The translations under genes were made by a program, and so were the position numbers. Shown one piece after another: positions 1 to 7,972 of a stretch of 32,253 bases of DNA. The stretch is from a bacterium (GTDB lineage Bacteria; Desulfobacterota; Binatia; HRBIN30; CADEER01). The DNA is taken from the NCBI GenBank assembly GCA_030430165.1, contig JAUIGL010000075.1:1-32253 (forward strand). The letters run 5' to 3'. The first letter of the stretch is position 1; each line of letters opens with the position of its first letter. Under the pieces are notes generated by a model that saw only the letters and a list, made by a program, of their open reading frames with translations, did no database searches and had not been told where the DNA came from.

Positions 1-114
1 GTTGCGCGAATCTGGCGCGCGATCGAGGAAGCGGAAGAGCGCGGAGAAGAGCTTTTCCTGGAAAGTGACTTGAGGCTCTGGGCGACATCGGGGCGCGTCG
101 TGGGCGCCGGGTGA
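1..114 (+). CDS. C-terminal tail of an unidentified protein (partial)
   Basis: Frame 1 is open from the first base and closes with TGA at 112-114, giving 37 residues that begin VARIWRAIEEAEERGEE. The stretch is charged and looks helical, as the end of a real protein might. The other two plus-strand frames close earlier and give less protein-like sequence. It would converge on the toxin gene that ends at 137 on the other strand. The fragment is too short to name a family, and it could be chance open frame in GC-rich DNA. Confidence 0.35.
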   Translation, partial: VARIWRAIEEAEERGEELFLESDLRLWATSGRVVGAG

Positions 115-136
115 AGCCCACCCTCGACCTGCGGCT

Positions 137-526
137 CTACCAGACGCAACGCGGCGAGTGTTTCGTGATCGCGTCGTCGCAGGTGACGATGCGTGCATCG
201 AGGCGCCTACTCTGCACGATCAGCATACGATCGAATGGATCGTTGTGGTCGATCTCGAGGAGTCCGGCCGCCACTGCGTCTTGCGGATCGATGAGCACCG
301 TCCGAAATCCCCACTCGGTATGCAGGTCGGCGAACCGCGCGAGGTAGTCGTCGACGCCGTGTAACCGCCCTCGCCTGCGCTTGATTGCGATTTCCCAAAG
401 CGAAGCTGCCGACACGATGATCTCGTTGCTCTGCTTGCCGATGGTCCGGCGCGCGGCGCGGCCGAGCCTGGGGGAGTCTCCGAGCCACCAGAGGATGGCG
501 CATGTGTCCAGCAGGTACCGGCTCAT
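137..526 (-). CDS. vapC: PIN-domain ribonuclease toxin (VapC-like, type II toxin-antitoxin)
   Basis: This 129-residue protein has the size and layout of a VapC toxin, a Mg-dependent RNase of the PIN fold. The four acidic positions are visible: Asp7 in YLLDTCA, Glu45 in SLWEIAIK, Asp96/Asp99 in DPFDRM, and Asp117/Asp118 in TCDDAI. The ATG at 526 overlaps the stop of the upstream antitoxin by 4 bp (ATGA), so the pair is probably translationally coupled. In the family, the toxin is held inactive by its antitoxin, and the complex represses its own promoter. The RNA target cannot be read from sequence. The gene appears intact, and the family call is firm. Confidence 0.9.
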   Translation of the reverse strand: MSRYLLDTCAILWWLGDSPRLGRAARRTIGKQSNEIIVSAASLWEIAIKRRRGRLHGVDDYLARFADLHTEWGFRTVLIDPQDAVAAGLLEIDHNDPFDRMLIVQSRRLDARIVTCDDAITKHSPRCVW

Positions 527-744
527 CCCCAGCTGGAGTCGTCGTCGCCGACCGGCCCGATAACGTCCCCTTCGATTTGACCTCGGTACGCTCCCGGCAT
601 GCGTTCCTTCGGGGCAACAATTGGCACCAAGCGAGCGTAGGGCTTTCCGGCTTTGGCGATGATCACTTCTTCGCCACCGTGAGCGCGCTCGAGGAGCTCG
701 GAGAACCTCGTCTTTGCTTCGTGCACGTTCGCCTGAATGGACAT
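523..744 (-). CDS. Phd/YefM-family antitoxin
   Basis: This 73-residue protein starts MSIQANVHEAKTRFSELLE and continues with a GEEVIIAKAGKPYARLVPI segment. That is the Phd/YefM fold: an N-terminal DNA-binding and dimerisation region followed by a short flexible tail that wraps the toxin. The ATG at 744 is preferred to a TTG at 753, because the ATG places MSIQ/HEAK at the usual distance from the N terminus. No strong ribosome binding site is visible for either start. It overlaps the PIN toxin by 4 bp, the standard antitoxin-first order. It probably represses its own promoter, and a short inverted repeat lies just upstream at 762-780. Confidence 0.85.
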   Translation of the reverse strand: MSIQANVHEAKTRFSELLERAHGGEEVIIAKAGKPYARLVPIVAPKERMPGAYRGQIEGDVIGPVGDDDSSWG

Positions 745-761
745 AATCGCCAATTAGCCCG

Positions 762-780
762 CTTGATGGACTAAGTCAAG
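762..780. promoter_or_regulatory. Short inverted repeat upstream of the toxin-antitoxin pair (possible operator)
   Basis: CTTGA at 762-766 and TCAAG at 776-780 form a 5-bp inverted repeat with a 9-bp spacer, about 20 bp upstream of the antitoxin start. On the minus strand it overlaps a TTGACT that could serve as a -35 box. Position and symmetry suit autoregulation by the Phd-type antitoxin. The arms are short and could be chance. Confidence 0.2.
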
Positions 781-821
781 TAGATTGGCCCGTGTTCATC
801 ACTTCGCCGATGATGGACGAA

Positions 822-1786
822 TCAGGGGCGCGCTTGGAACAGCGTGGAGGTGTTCTTGCGGACGTCGTTGAGCTCGACGCGGAAGCACTGGGCGTCGTGG
901 GTGAGCCACTCGATTGCCGCGCTGGTCTCGCCCTCGAGCGCCGCGGTGATGCCGGTCGGTAGCGCGGTCATTCCCTTCTTCGAGTTGTTTTTGCCTTTGA
1001 GCAGAAGCTTCGACCTGGCCGATCCGGCTTTGAGTCGTAGCCGCAGGACTCCGTCGGCCTCGGCTTCACGATCCTTGTAGCGATAGCCCTTGCCGCTCGG
1101 TGGCAGACCACCCAATGGCTTCCAGCAGGCGCCGCCGGACTCTTCGCACTCGGCGCCGGCGCGCGCGATGTCGATGTCGCCGACGAGCGCGCCGCCGCCG
1201 TCGTAGATACAGAGGGCGTGCGCGGTGCCGAGCGGCTCGAGCGGGTCGCCGAAGTCGGTTTACTCGAGGGGCGGACTGCCAATCATCTTGGCGATGATCT
1301 TTTCGTGACCGACCTTGGTTTCCTTGACGATCAGGCGACTCCTCGAGAAGCCTTCGATGCATGCGGGGAGCGGCTGGTCGATGCAGTTGCCCGCGCCGTC
1401 GCAGGAGAAGCCGCTGCAGAGGTCGCCGACCGGGCAGCGACGGCCGGCCGGCTCGGCGGTGCACGATGCCGAGCAGCAGTCACCGTCGAGGCGATTGCGG
1501 TCGTCGCACTCCTCTCCGGCGTCCAGACCACCGTCGCCGCAAATGAAGGGAACGGTGGCGACGATCGTCTGCGCGATCAGGTCGCCGCCGATCGGAATCG
1601 AGCCGACCAGGGACCCGGCCACGAGATCGACGATCAGAACCGCATCGTTCGACGAACTCGAAACGTACGCGTGGATGCCGTCGAATCGACCGAGAGCGAG
1701 AGAATCAAGAGACCAATGCCGGCAAGCGGCTGGCGTAGCGGCGACGCGGTTCCCGTCGCCGACGTTCCAGATTCCGGTGTCGTCAT
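822..1786 (-). pseudogene. Broken secreted beta-propeller (YVTN-like) / Cys-rich repeat protein
   Basis: An ATG at 1786 preceded by AGGGGG opens a frame encoding a signal-peptide-like N terminus (QPLAGIGLLILSLSV). Near 1680 the coding continues in a different frame, giving AYVSSSSNDAVLIVDLVAGS, the look of one YVTN beta-propeller strand set. It is followed by a CGDG..DAGEECDD...DGDCCSASC motif typical of secreted myxobacterial-type proteins. That second frame meets a TAA at 1260-1262 after IGSPPLE. It then continues in the same frame with TDFGDPLEPLGTAHALCIYD through to a TGA at 822. The gene therefore carries one frameshift and one nonsense codon, and has only about one propeller repeat. It lies 94 bp downstream of the copper monooxygenase gene on the same strand. 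Sequencing error at either site is possible. Confidence 0.7.
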
Positions 1787-1880
1787 GGATCCCCCTGTTG
1801 TGCGCTTGGTTCGGTCCGCGAACCGCCGCGGTGCTCAGCTCGGTGTCGATTTTCTGGCCGACCCTGGAAACGATCCCTCC

Positions 1881-3818
1881 TCAGTCGCGGTACGATGCCC
1901 CCAGCAGGATGAACATCTCGTCGTCCGTCGTCGTGCCGAAGCCGACGGTGCAGGCGTCGCAGGCTCCGTCGCCGGCGCCGGGGGCGGTGTCGCACTCAGT
2001 GTCGCTGCTGCACGCGTTGCCTACCCTGCCCTCGGCGCAGGCGATGGCTTCGCGGCAGGCGTTACCCTGGATGCCGGAGGCCGGCGGCGAGGTCGACTTG
2101 CGCTTGACGGTCGCCGGGTCGAGCACGCCATTCTCGAACAGGCCGCAGTAGGTCAGCGTACGCTCCTGGTCGCTGGTGCCGGCGTCGCCGAGGTTGAGCG
2201 ACGGGTCGAACTTGGTGACCGCGGGGTCGGCGTAGAAGATGTTGGTGTAGATGGTGCTCTCCTCGACGTCGCGCATGCGCGGCTCGAGCAGCGCGCGTAC
2301 CGCGACCACCAACTCGGCGATCGAGATGCTGCCGTTGCCGTCGAGATCGGCGCGGCGACAGCTGCTGTGTGGGTTGGTGCCGAGGGCGATGCCGACGGCG
2401 GTGACCAGCTCTTCGACGCGCACCTGCAGGTCGCCGTCGCAGTCGCCGCCGGCCGGCGGCTGATAGGCGATACAGGCGGCGCCGGCGCAGAGATCGGGCG
2501 CGCCGAGCGTCTCGTCGTCCTCGATCGGCGAGCACGGATCGCCGGCGTTGGCGCCGTCGGCGCAGTGGAAGGCTCCCTCGAAGGTCTGGAAGCGGAGGCC
2601 GCGCTTGTGGTTGTGCGAGCTCAGCTCGATGATGTCGGTCCCGGGCGGCACCGCGTAGTGGCCGCAGATCTCGCGCGCTTCGAAGGGCGGGATGTCGAGG
2701 GCGAACATCCGCTCGATGACGGTGAATCGCTGCAGCTCGTGGACCTGCTCTTCTTCGGCGGCAAAGTCGAGGTTGACCCAGATGTCGAGCTTGCCCGGCT
2801 CGTCGGTCACGTTGAAGGCGTGCGAGTTCCAGATGAGGATCCCCTTGAGGGGCGCCTCGGCGTAGATTCCTTCGACGCTGCCGAGGCCGGCGGCCATGGT
2901 GTTGAACAGGCTCTTGTTGCCGAAGCCGATGCTGGCGTCGCCCGGACCGAAGCCGTAGCAGCCCACCGCGTGCTGCGGTGTGCTGGCGCAGACGCCGCCG
3001 TCGCAAGCGACGGGGTCGGTCGGGTCGCATGTGGCGCCGTCGTCGGTGCCGCCGCCGCAGGTGAAGCTTCCCCACACCGGCGAGTCGACCGCGTGCGCTC
3101 CGGTGTAGTTGACGAGAACGGCGTGGTGGCTCAGGGGATCCTGGCGCGCTGCGATTCGGTTGTAGCGGAAGGTGTCGCCGCTCGGGCCGCGGAACTCTTC
3201 GGGCACCTGGTCGGTGATGTCGTAGTAGGTGATGAAGCAGACCTCGCGCTCGCTCTGCGGTACCAGGATCTGGGTCGGCGCGCGGAACTGAATGCCGGTG
3301 CCGGCAGGTGGTGGATCCAGCGGCTGGGTCTCGAGCGGGCGGGTCGGCGGCAGGCAGGCGTCGACCAGCTCCGCCGTGCCGTCGACGGTTCCGTTCTCGG
3401 GAGCGCCGTTCTCGATCCACAGGCGGATCAGCTCGAGCTCCTCGAAGCTGAGCGGCGGCAGTCCGCCGAGTGGCATCGCTCGCAGCGGCGCGCTCCAGGT
3501 GTCGGGAAGGGTCGCCGCCGCCAGGTTGATCCAGAGCAGGCTCTCTTCCTTCTTGGCGGGGACGACGCGGCGCATCGTCGGGCCGGCGGCTACGCTCTCG
3601 ACCTCGGCGTCGATCAGGTTGGCGTAGGCGACCTCCGGAGAGAGGTCGAGTCCGCCCGAGGCGGCGCTGCCGTGGCAGGCGTCGGTGGTGCAGCCGTTGC
3701 GTTCGAAGACGGCGGTCTGGATCAGATCGAAGGTGCCGTCGAAGGTCTCGTTACACTCCTGTGCCGCGACCGAGGTGGACAGCGCGGTGGCGAGTCCGAT
3801 GATGCCGAGATGCTTCAT
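1881..3818 (-). CDS. Secreted copper type II monooxygenase-like protein with cytochrome-like N terminus and dockerin-like insert
   Basis: The ATG at 3818 is chosen because GGGGAGGGG precedes it and the product then begins with a signal peptide (MKHLGIIGLATALSTSVAAQ). The mature 645-residue protein has a CTTDACHG heme-binding-like motif at 43-50, followed by a planctomycete-cytochrome-like segment to about 145. The rest resembles peptidylglycine/dopamine copper monooxygenases. His231-His232 (LSHHAVLV) and His333 (WNSHAF) match the first copper site. His402 and His404 (SSHNHKRG) and Met635 (TDDEMFILL) match the second. A dockerin-like pair of calcium loops (about 458-512, DGDLQVRVEELV and DLDGNGSISIAELV) is inserted between the HxH and the Met. 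Many Cys pairs suggest disulfides and an extracytoplasmic location. The substrate is unknown. Confidence 0.75.
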   Translation of the reverse strand: MKHLGIIGLATALSTSVAAQECNETFDGTFDLIQTAVFERNGCTTDACHGSAASGGLDLSPEVAYANLIDAEVESVAAGPTMRRVVPAKKEESLLWINLAAATLPDTWSAPLRAMPLGGLPPLSFEELELIRLWIENGAPENGTVDGTAELVDACLPPTRPLETQPLDPPPAGTGIQFRAPTQILVPQSEREVCFITYYDITDQVPEEFRGPSGDTFRYNRIAARQDPLSHHAVLVNYTGAHAVDSPVWGSFTCGGGTDDGATCDPTDPVACDGGVCASTPQHAVGCYGFGPGDASIGFGNKSLFNTMAAGLGSVEGIYAEAPLKGILIWNSHAFNVTDEPGKLDIWVNLDFAAEEEQVHELQRFTVIERMFALDIPPFEAREICGHYAVPPGTDIIELSSHNHKRGLRFQTFEGAFHCADGANAGDPCSPIEDDETLGAPDLCAGAACIAYQPPAGGDCDGDLQVRVEELVTAVGIALGTNPHSSCRRADLDGNGSISIAELVVAVRALLEPRMRDVEESTIYTNIFYADPAVTKFDPSLNLGDAGTSDQERTLTYCGLFENGVLDPATVKRKSTSPPASGIQGNACREAIACAEGRVGNACSSDTECDTAPGAGDGACDACTVGFGTTTDDEMFILLGASYRD

Positions 3819-3976
3819 TCCCCTCCCCTTCGTGGGTCCCTGGGGGTTCATAGCGGGACGGCGGGGTTATTGCACACGGGCTGGGGGCGGGCTGGGGTAT
3901 TGGCTTGCCGCCAAATGATCAACGGGAAGGAGCGAAGGGGGGCAAGGAGCGAAGGGGTGGATGGGCGGGATTTGGG

Positions 3977-4209
3977 TAGTGGGTCAGTTTGACTGGCGGG
4001 TAGTGACGAAGAACGCCCCGCTCGGCCCCCCCTCCTTACCAAGGAGGGGGCAAGGGGGAGGTCACGCCGCGACGCAAGGAGCTTCTGTCCTCGCGCCGAT
4101 GGCCCTCCGGTGGACCCCCCTGAAGTCCCCCCTTGGTAAGGGGGGACGGAGTTTGGGTTTGGGCCGTCGTCCCCCAACAATCGCAGTTGCGAATCAAGCT
4201 GACCCACTA
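3977..4209. repeat. MITE-like element with 16-bp terminal inverted repeats
   Basis: The 526-bp gap between 3819 and 4344 has no convincing gene. It holds a 233-bp unit bounded by TAGTGGGTCAGTTTGA (3977-3992) and the near-perfect reverse complement TCAAGCTGACCCACTA (4194-4209), matching at 15 of 16 positions. Inside lie two palindromes built around CCTTACCAAGG (about 4030-4050) and CCTTGGTAAGG (4125-4147). The second belongs to a palindrome family also seen at 21352, 22788 and 22925. No transposase is encoded, so if mobile it would depend on one in trans. No clear target-site duplication was identified. Confidence 0.55.
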
Positions 4210-4289
4210 TCGGGATCTGAGGGGTGTTGACGAGCGGGATCTGGGAGCTGGGATCCGGGGTTCGGTCATTGTCGGTTTGCTGGGGAATG

Positions 4290-4326
4290 GTTCCGCGGCG
4301 GCGGGTTTGGGCCGCCGCCGCGGAAC
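4290..4326 (-). terminator. Strong hairpin downstream of the sulfatase gene
   Basis: Bases 4290-4304 and 4312-4326 form a perfect 15-bp GC-rich stem with a 7-base loop, starting 18 bp past the stop codon of the sulfatase. The position fits a transcription terminator or mRNA-stabilising structure. There is no run of T residues after the stem on the minus strand, so it is not a classic intrinsic terminator. Confidence 0.45.
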
Positions 4327-4344
4327 GGTTTGGACGTTGGTGCT

Positions 4345-5892
4345 CTAGTGGTTGGCGGGGGCGGTCATCTTGTCCATGACCTGGTCTAGGGAGAAGCTGG
4401 CGGCCTTCTGACGCGGCGGGTAGTCCTTGAAAGTACCCAGGAACTGGGCGACGTACTCCTGGGCCGGGACCAGCAGGTAAACCCTGTCGATCATCCAGTC
4501 GTAGTAGGTGTTCGAGGTGATGTTCGCCTGCTCGTAGGGGTCGCGCCTGAGGTTGAAGATGTACGGTACGCGGAGAGGCACGAACGGTTCCTGCCAGACG
4601 CGCAGGGTACCCATCGCCTTCTGCTCCATGAAGATCATCTTCCAGTCGCGGTAGCGCAGCGCGGTCAGGTCGCCGTCGTCGGAGAAGTAGAAGATCTCGT
4701 TGCGCGGGCTGGTCTCGCTCTTGCCGGTGAGCAGGTCGGTGATGTCGTAGCCGTCGAGGTGGATCTTGTAGTTGCGGCCGAGAGCCGACGAGGTGTAGCC
4801 GTCGAGCAGGTCTTCCTTGATGTCGGTCTTGCCCGCGGCCGTGGCGAACGTCGGCAACCAGTCCATGTGGTGGACGATCTGGTTGGTGACACTCCCCGGG
4901 GCGATTTTGCCGGGCCAGCGGACCATCGCCGGGACCCGCCAGCCGCCTTCCCAGTTGCTGTTCTTCTCGTTGCGGAAGGGATTGACGCCGGCGTCGGGCC
5001 AGGTGTTTTTGTGCGGCCCGTTGTCGGTCGAGTAGAAGACGATCGTGTTGTCGGCAATGCCGAGCTCGTCGAGCAGCTTCAAGAACTTGCCGACGTGCAT
5101 GTCGTGCTCGACCATGCCGTCGGCGTACTCGTCCTGGCCGGAGATGCCGCGCAGCTCTTTTTTGACGTGGGTGCGAAAGTGCATGCGGGTGCCGTTCCAC
5201 CAGACGAACCACGGCTTGCCCGCCTTGTGCTGGCGGCGGATGAAGTCGATCGCGGCGTCCGAGGTCTCGTCGTCGACGGTTTCCATCCGCTTCTTGGTGA
5301 GCGGACCGGTGTCCTCGATCTTGCCGTCGGCGCTCGACTTGAGAACGCCGCGCGGGCCGTACTTCTTGCGAAATTCGGGATCCTTCGGGTAGTCCTCGTT
5401 CTCCGGCTCCTCCTCGGCGTTGAGGTGGTAGAGGTTGCCGAAGAACTCGTCGAAGCCGTGGTTGGTCGGCAGGTGCTCGTCGCGATCGCCGAGGTGGTTC
5501 TTGCCGAACTGGCCGGTGGCGTACCCCTGGTCCTTGAGGATCACGGCGATGGTCGGGTCTTCGACCATCATGCCTTCCTTGGCGCCGGGCAGTCCGACCT
5601 TCGACAGGCCGGTGCGGAAGACGCTCTGTCCCATGATGAAGGAGGAGCGGCCGGCAGTGCACGACTGCTCGCCGTAGTAGTCGGTGAAGATCATGCCCTC
5701 GTTGGCGATGCGGTCGATGTTGGGTGTGCGGTAGCCGACCAGGCCCATGGTGTAGGCGCTGACGTTCGATTGGCCGATGTCGTCGCCCCACACCACGAGG
5801 ATGTTGGGCTTGTCGGACTGGGCTGCTGCTGCGCCGGCAGCCAGGACGAACGCCGTGGCCGCGACCAGACGTCCGATGCGAGATCTACTCAT
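4345..5892 (-). CDS. Secreted sulfatase (arylsulfatase family)
   Basis: This is a sulfate ester hydrolase of the alkaline phosphatase superfamily. The ATG at 5892 follows AGGAG by a normal spacing and gives a signal peptide (ATAFVLAAGAAAAQ). The nearest longer frame would add 20 residues with no export signal. In the 515-residue protein, NILVVWGDD (30-38) supplies metal-binding Asp. SCTAGRSSF at 77-85 holds Cys78 in a C-x-A-x-R motif, the cysteine that is oxidised to formylglycine. Later STDNGPHKN carries the second metal-site Asp-Asn pair. No formylglycine-generating enzyme is in the window, so maturation must rely on one elsewhere. The substrate cannot be deduced. It stands alone between a repeat element and the cyclase gene. 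Confidence 0.9.
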   Translation of the reverse strand: MSRSRIGRLVAATAFVLAAGAAAAQSDKPNILVVWGDDIGQSNVSAYTMGLVGYRTPNIDRIANEGMIFTDYYGEQSCTAGRSSFIMGQSVFRTGLSKVGLPGAKEGMMVEDPTIAVILKDQGYATGQFGKNHLGDRDEHLPTNHGFDEFFGNLYHLNAEEEPENEDYPKDPEFRKKYGPRGVLKSSADGKIEDTGPLTKKRMETVDDETSDAAIDFIRRQHKAGKPWFVWWNGTRMHFRTHVKKELRGISGQDEYADGMVEHDMHVGKFLKLLDELGIADNTIVFYSTDNGPHKNTWPDAGVNPFRNEKNSNWEGGWRVPAMVRWPGKIAPGSVTNQIVHHMDWLPTFATAAGKTDIKEDLLDGYTSSALGRNYKIHLDGYDITDLLTGKSETSPRNEIFYFSDDGDLTALRYRDWKMIFMEQKAMGTLRVWQEPFVPLRVPYIFNLRRDPYEQANITSNTYYDWMIDRVYLLVPAQEYVAQFLGTFKDYPPRQKAASFSLDQVMDKMTAPANH

Positions 5893-5973
5893 GGGGTCTC
5901 CTTTGAGGTTTTGGGGGGCCCTCGACGCTAGCCCAGCGAGAGCAAGCGTCAAGGTTTGAGCCGTTGATTTTTT

Positions 5974-6927
5974 TCACTTGATCGCTTGTGGGTTGATCGG
6001 CGAGCCGACGGCGCCGGTGATCGGCAGCGGAGGTGCAACGAAGAGGAACTCGTAGACGCCGTCGCCGGCGCAATCGCGGGCGAGCCCCTCGAGGTCGAAG
6101 ATCTCGCCGACCAGCATGCCCATGTTGACGATGGCGACACAGTGCAAAGGCTGAAACACGTCGGGAGTTTCGTTGGGGATCACCTCGGTCCCCCAGGTGT
6201 CGGTGGCGTAGCCGGCGATCTCCTTGGTGTAGAGCCACTCGGCGGTGGTTAGGCTCAGCCCGGGGGCGGGTCCGCCGGCGTAGTCGCCCCATTTCGACTC
6301 GGCGCGCACCTGGGCGATCTGGCCGGTGCGGATCAGCACGATGTCGCCGCGGGCGATCTCGACTCCGGCCTTGTCGGCGGCGCCGTCGAGGTCGGCCGGG
6401 TAGATCGCGTCGCCCGGCTGCAGCCAGTCGACGCCGCGGAAGCGCGGTATGTCGAGGAGCACGCCGCGGGTGACGATCTTGTCGCGCGCCTTGTCGATCG
6501 AGTTGGCCTGAGCACCGGTCGAATTGACCAACTCGGGGCCGCGGTCGTTGTACATGCGATCGTCGAAGTAGATGTGCGCCAGCGCATCCCACTGGGTGGC
6601 GCACTGCAGCGGCATGGTGATCACGTCGTCGCACCAGCGCAGGCCCGGCACGAAATCCTGGGCGCCGGACGCGACGTCGCCGCCGTCCTGCAGCATGAAA
6701 TGGAGCGGGTTGATGCGTCCGCCGAAGCCGGTTTGCGGTCCGTTGGCGTCGAACGGAATCGCCAGCGACAGCACCCTGCCCTGGCGCACCAGCTGCGCCG
6801 CGGCGGCGACCTTGGCGGCGTCGATGAAGTTGAGCGTGCCGAGCTCGTCGTCGTCGCCCCAGCGGCCCCAGTTGCGGAAGCGCAGCGCCAGCTCGCGCAC
6901 GGTTTCGATGTTCATGGTGTCGGTCAT
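5974..6927 (-). CDS. Cyclase-family metal-dependent hydrolase (kynurenine formamidase-like), cytoplasmic
   Basis: The start at 6927 follows GGAGGG and gives MTDTMNIETVRELAL. A longer frame upstream runs through a palindromic repeat and is unlikely to be coding. The 317-residue product has the conserved features of the cyclase superfamily: a GTLNFID start, QWDALAH at 112-118 in the position of the metal-binding HGTHxD motif, RGVLLDI at 154-160, VLIRTGQ at 197-203 and a late His262. No signal peptide is seen. The first metal-ligand motif is of the QWDxLxH variety, so its substrate may differ from that of true kynurenine formamidase. It is divergent from a second, lipoprotein cyclase that starts at 7151. 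Family assignment is solid; substrate is unknown. Confidence 0.82.
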   Translation of the reverse strand: MTDTMNIETVRELALRFRNWGRWGDDDELGTLNFIDAAKVAAAAQLVRQGRVLSLAIPFDANGPQTGFGGRINPLHFMLQDGGDVASGAQDFVPGLRWCDDVITMPLQCATQWDALAHIYFDDRMYNDRGPELVNSTGAQANSIDKARDKIVTRGVLLDIPRFRGVDWLQPGDAIYPADLDGAADKAGVEIARGDIVLIRTGQIAQVRAESKWGDYAGGPAPGLSLTTAEWLYTKEIAGYATDTWGTEVIPNETPDVFQPLHCVAIVNMGMLVGEIFDLEGLARDCAGDGVYEFLFVAPPLPITGAVGSPINPQAIK

Positions 6928-7062
6928 TTGCGTCCCTCCGTGGGGGGCAGTGAGGCAGAGTCGGGGGGTGGCGTGCAAGCGGGCGTGTTGGTGGTGGCTT
7001 CGTTGGAGATCGATCGCGAGGACTCTCGCTTCGCTCGGCCATCTCATTCGCCCTCTCCCTAG

Positions 7063-7084
7063 CCCTCTCCCGTAGGGAGAGGGG
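7063..7084. repeat. Short palindromic repeat between divergent cyclase genes
   Basis: CCCTCTCCC and GGGAGAGGG flank a short GTA loop (7063-7083), inside the 223-bp gap between the two divergent cyclase genes. A related sequence (CTCTCCCACAGGGAGAG) occurs in the repeat at 12363-12494. The flanking phrase GCTCCGCTCGGTCAT near 12350 also resembles GCTTCGCTCGGCCAT near 7030. It is probably one member of a dispersed intergenic repeat family. It may also form a hairpin in transcripts. Confidence 0.5.
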
Positions 7085-7150
7085 ATCAACGTCGAGGATG
7101 GACGGAAATTCGGTTTCACAGATGTGGCCCGGTGGGTGTATCGTCGCGGT

Positions 7151-7972
7151 ATGCGGATGCGTGCTGTGGAGTTGTGGATTGCCGGTCTATTAGTTGCCTT
7201 GGCTGCCGGGTGTGCGTCGAAGGCGGCGCCTGACCTGGTTAGTATTCTGGCGGCTGCGGAGACGGTCGATCTGACTTACTCGTATGGGCCCGAGACAGTC
7301 TACTGGCCGACCGATACGCACGGGTTCGAGCTGTCGATCGTCAGCCGTGGCGAGACCGAAGGCGGCTATTGGTACGAGGCGAACCGGATGTGCACCGCGG
7401 AGCACGGTGGGACTCACATGGATGCGCCGATCCATTTCGCCGAGGGCATGGCGACCGCGGCCGAAGTTCCCGTGTCGGCGGGGATCGGTCCGCTGGTTCG
7501 GGTCGACGTCAGCGCCGCGGCTGCAGCTGATCCCGACTACCGCCTTTCGGTGGCCGATCTCGAGGCCTGGGAACGGAGCTACGGCACGATCCCCGAGGGG
7601 GCGATCGTGGTCATGTTCAGCGGTTGGGGCTCGCGCTGGCCGGACCGCAAACGCTACCTCGGCGACGACACCCCGGGCGATGCGTCGAACCTTCACTTCC
7701 CCGGCTTCTCCGCCGAGGCGACTCGCTTCCTCGTCGAACAACGCGACATCGCGGCGATCGGCGTCGACACCGCCAGTATCGACTACGGCGCGTCGCAGGA
7801 CTTCATCGTGCATCGGATTCTCAACGGCGCCGACAAGCCGGGGTTCGAGAACCTGGCGAACCTCGACCGGGTGCCGCCAACCGGCGCGGTGCTGGTAGCG
7901 TTGCCGATGAAAATCGAGGACGGCTCGGGCGGCCCGTTGCGCGCGATCGCCATCATCGAGGAGAGACCATGA
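7151..7972 (+). CDS. Cyclase-family hydrolase, predicted lipoprotein
   Basis: The start at 7151 gives MRMRAVELWIAGLLVALAAGC, a lipoprotein signal with the lipobox LAAGC and Cys21 as the lipidated residue. A 9-residue longer start at 7124 would only add arginine-rich sequence. The 273-residue product carries the canonical cyclase metal motif HGGTHMDAPIHF at 85-96, so it should bind Zn or Mn and hydrolyse an amide or cyclic substrate at the membrane surface. It is divergent from the cytoplasmic cyclase at 5974-6927. It overlaps by ATGA the small gene that follows, which suggests coupled translation. No strong ribosome binding site is visible. Confidence 0.85.
   Translation: MRMRAVELWIAGLLVALAAGCASKAAPDLVSILAAAETVDLTYSYGPETVYWPTDTHGFELSIVSRGETEGGYWYEANRMCTAEHGGTHMDAPIHFAEGMATAAEVPVSAGIGPLVRVDVSAAAAADPDYRLSVADLEAWERSYGTIPEGAIVVMFSGWGSRWPDRKRYLGDDTPGDASNLHFPGFSAEATRFLVEQRDIAAIGVDTASIDYGASQDFIVHRILNGADKPGFENLANLDRVPPTGAVLVALPMKIEDGSGGPLRAIAIIEERP

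Noticed and set aside
1260..1622. Separate 120-residue gene starting at GTG 1622
   Set aside because: The coding look continues upstream of this GTG (AYVSSSSNDAVLIVDL) and past the TAA at 1260, so it is a fragment of the broken gene rather than a gene.
1218..3992. 924-residue open frame on the plus strand
   Set aside because: It lies opposite the copper monooxygenase and the broken propeller gene. It has low-complexity Ala/Val/Arg/Glu composition and no family motifs, as expected for the shadow of a GC-rich gene.
3848..5791. 647-residue minus-strand frame through the sulfatase and the MITE-like repeat
   Set aside because: It crosses a repeat and a hairpin, and its composition is that of a shadow frame. 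The sulfatase frame has the signal peptide and catalytic CTAGR.
6928..7119. N-terminal extension of the cytoplasmic cyclase from the start at 7119
   Set aside because: The extra 64 residues run through the palindromic repeat and are not protein-like. A good GGAGGG site precedes the ATG at 6927.
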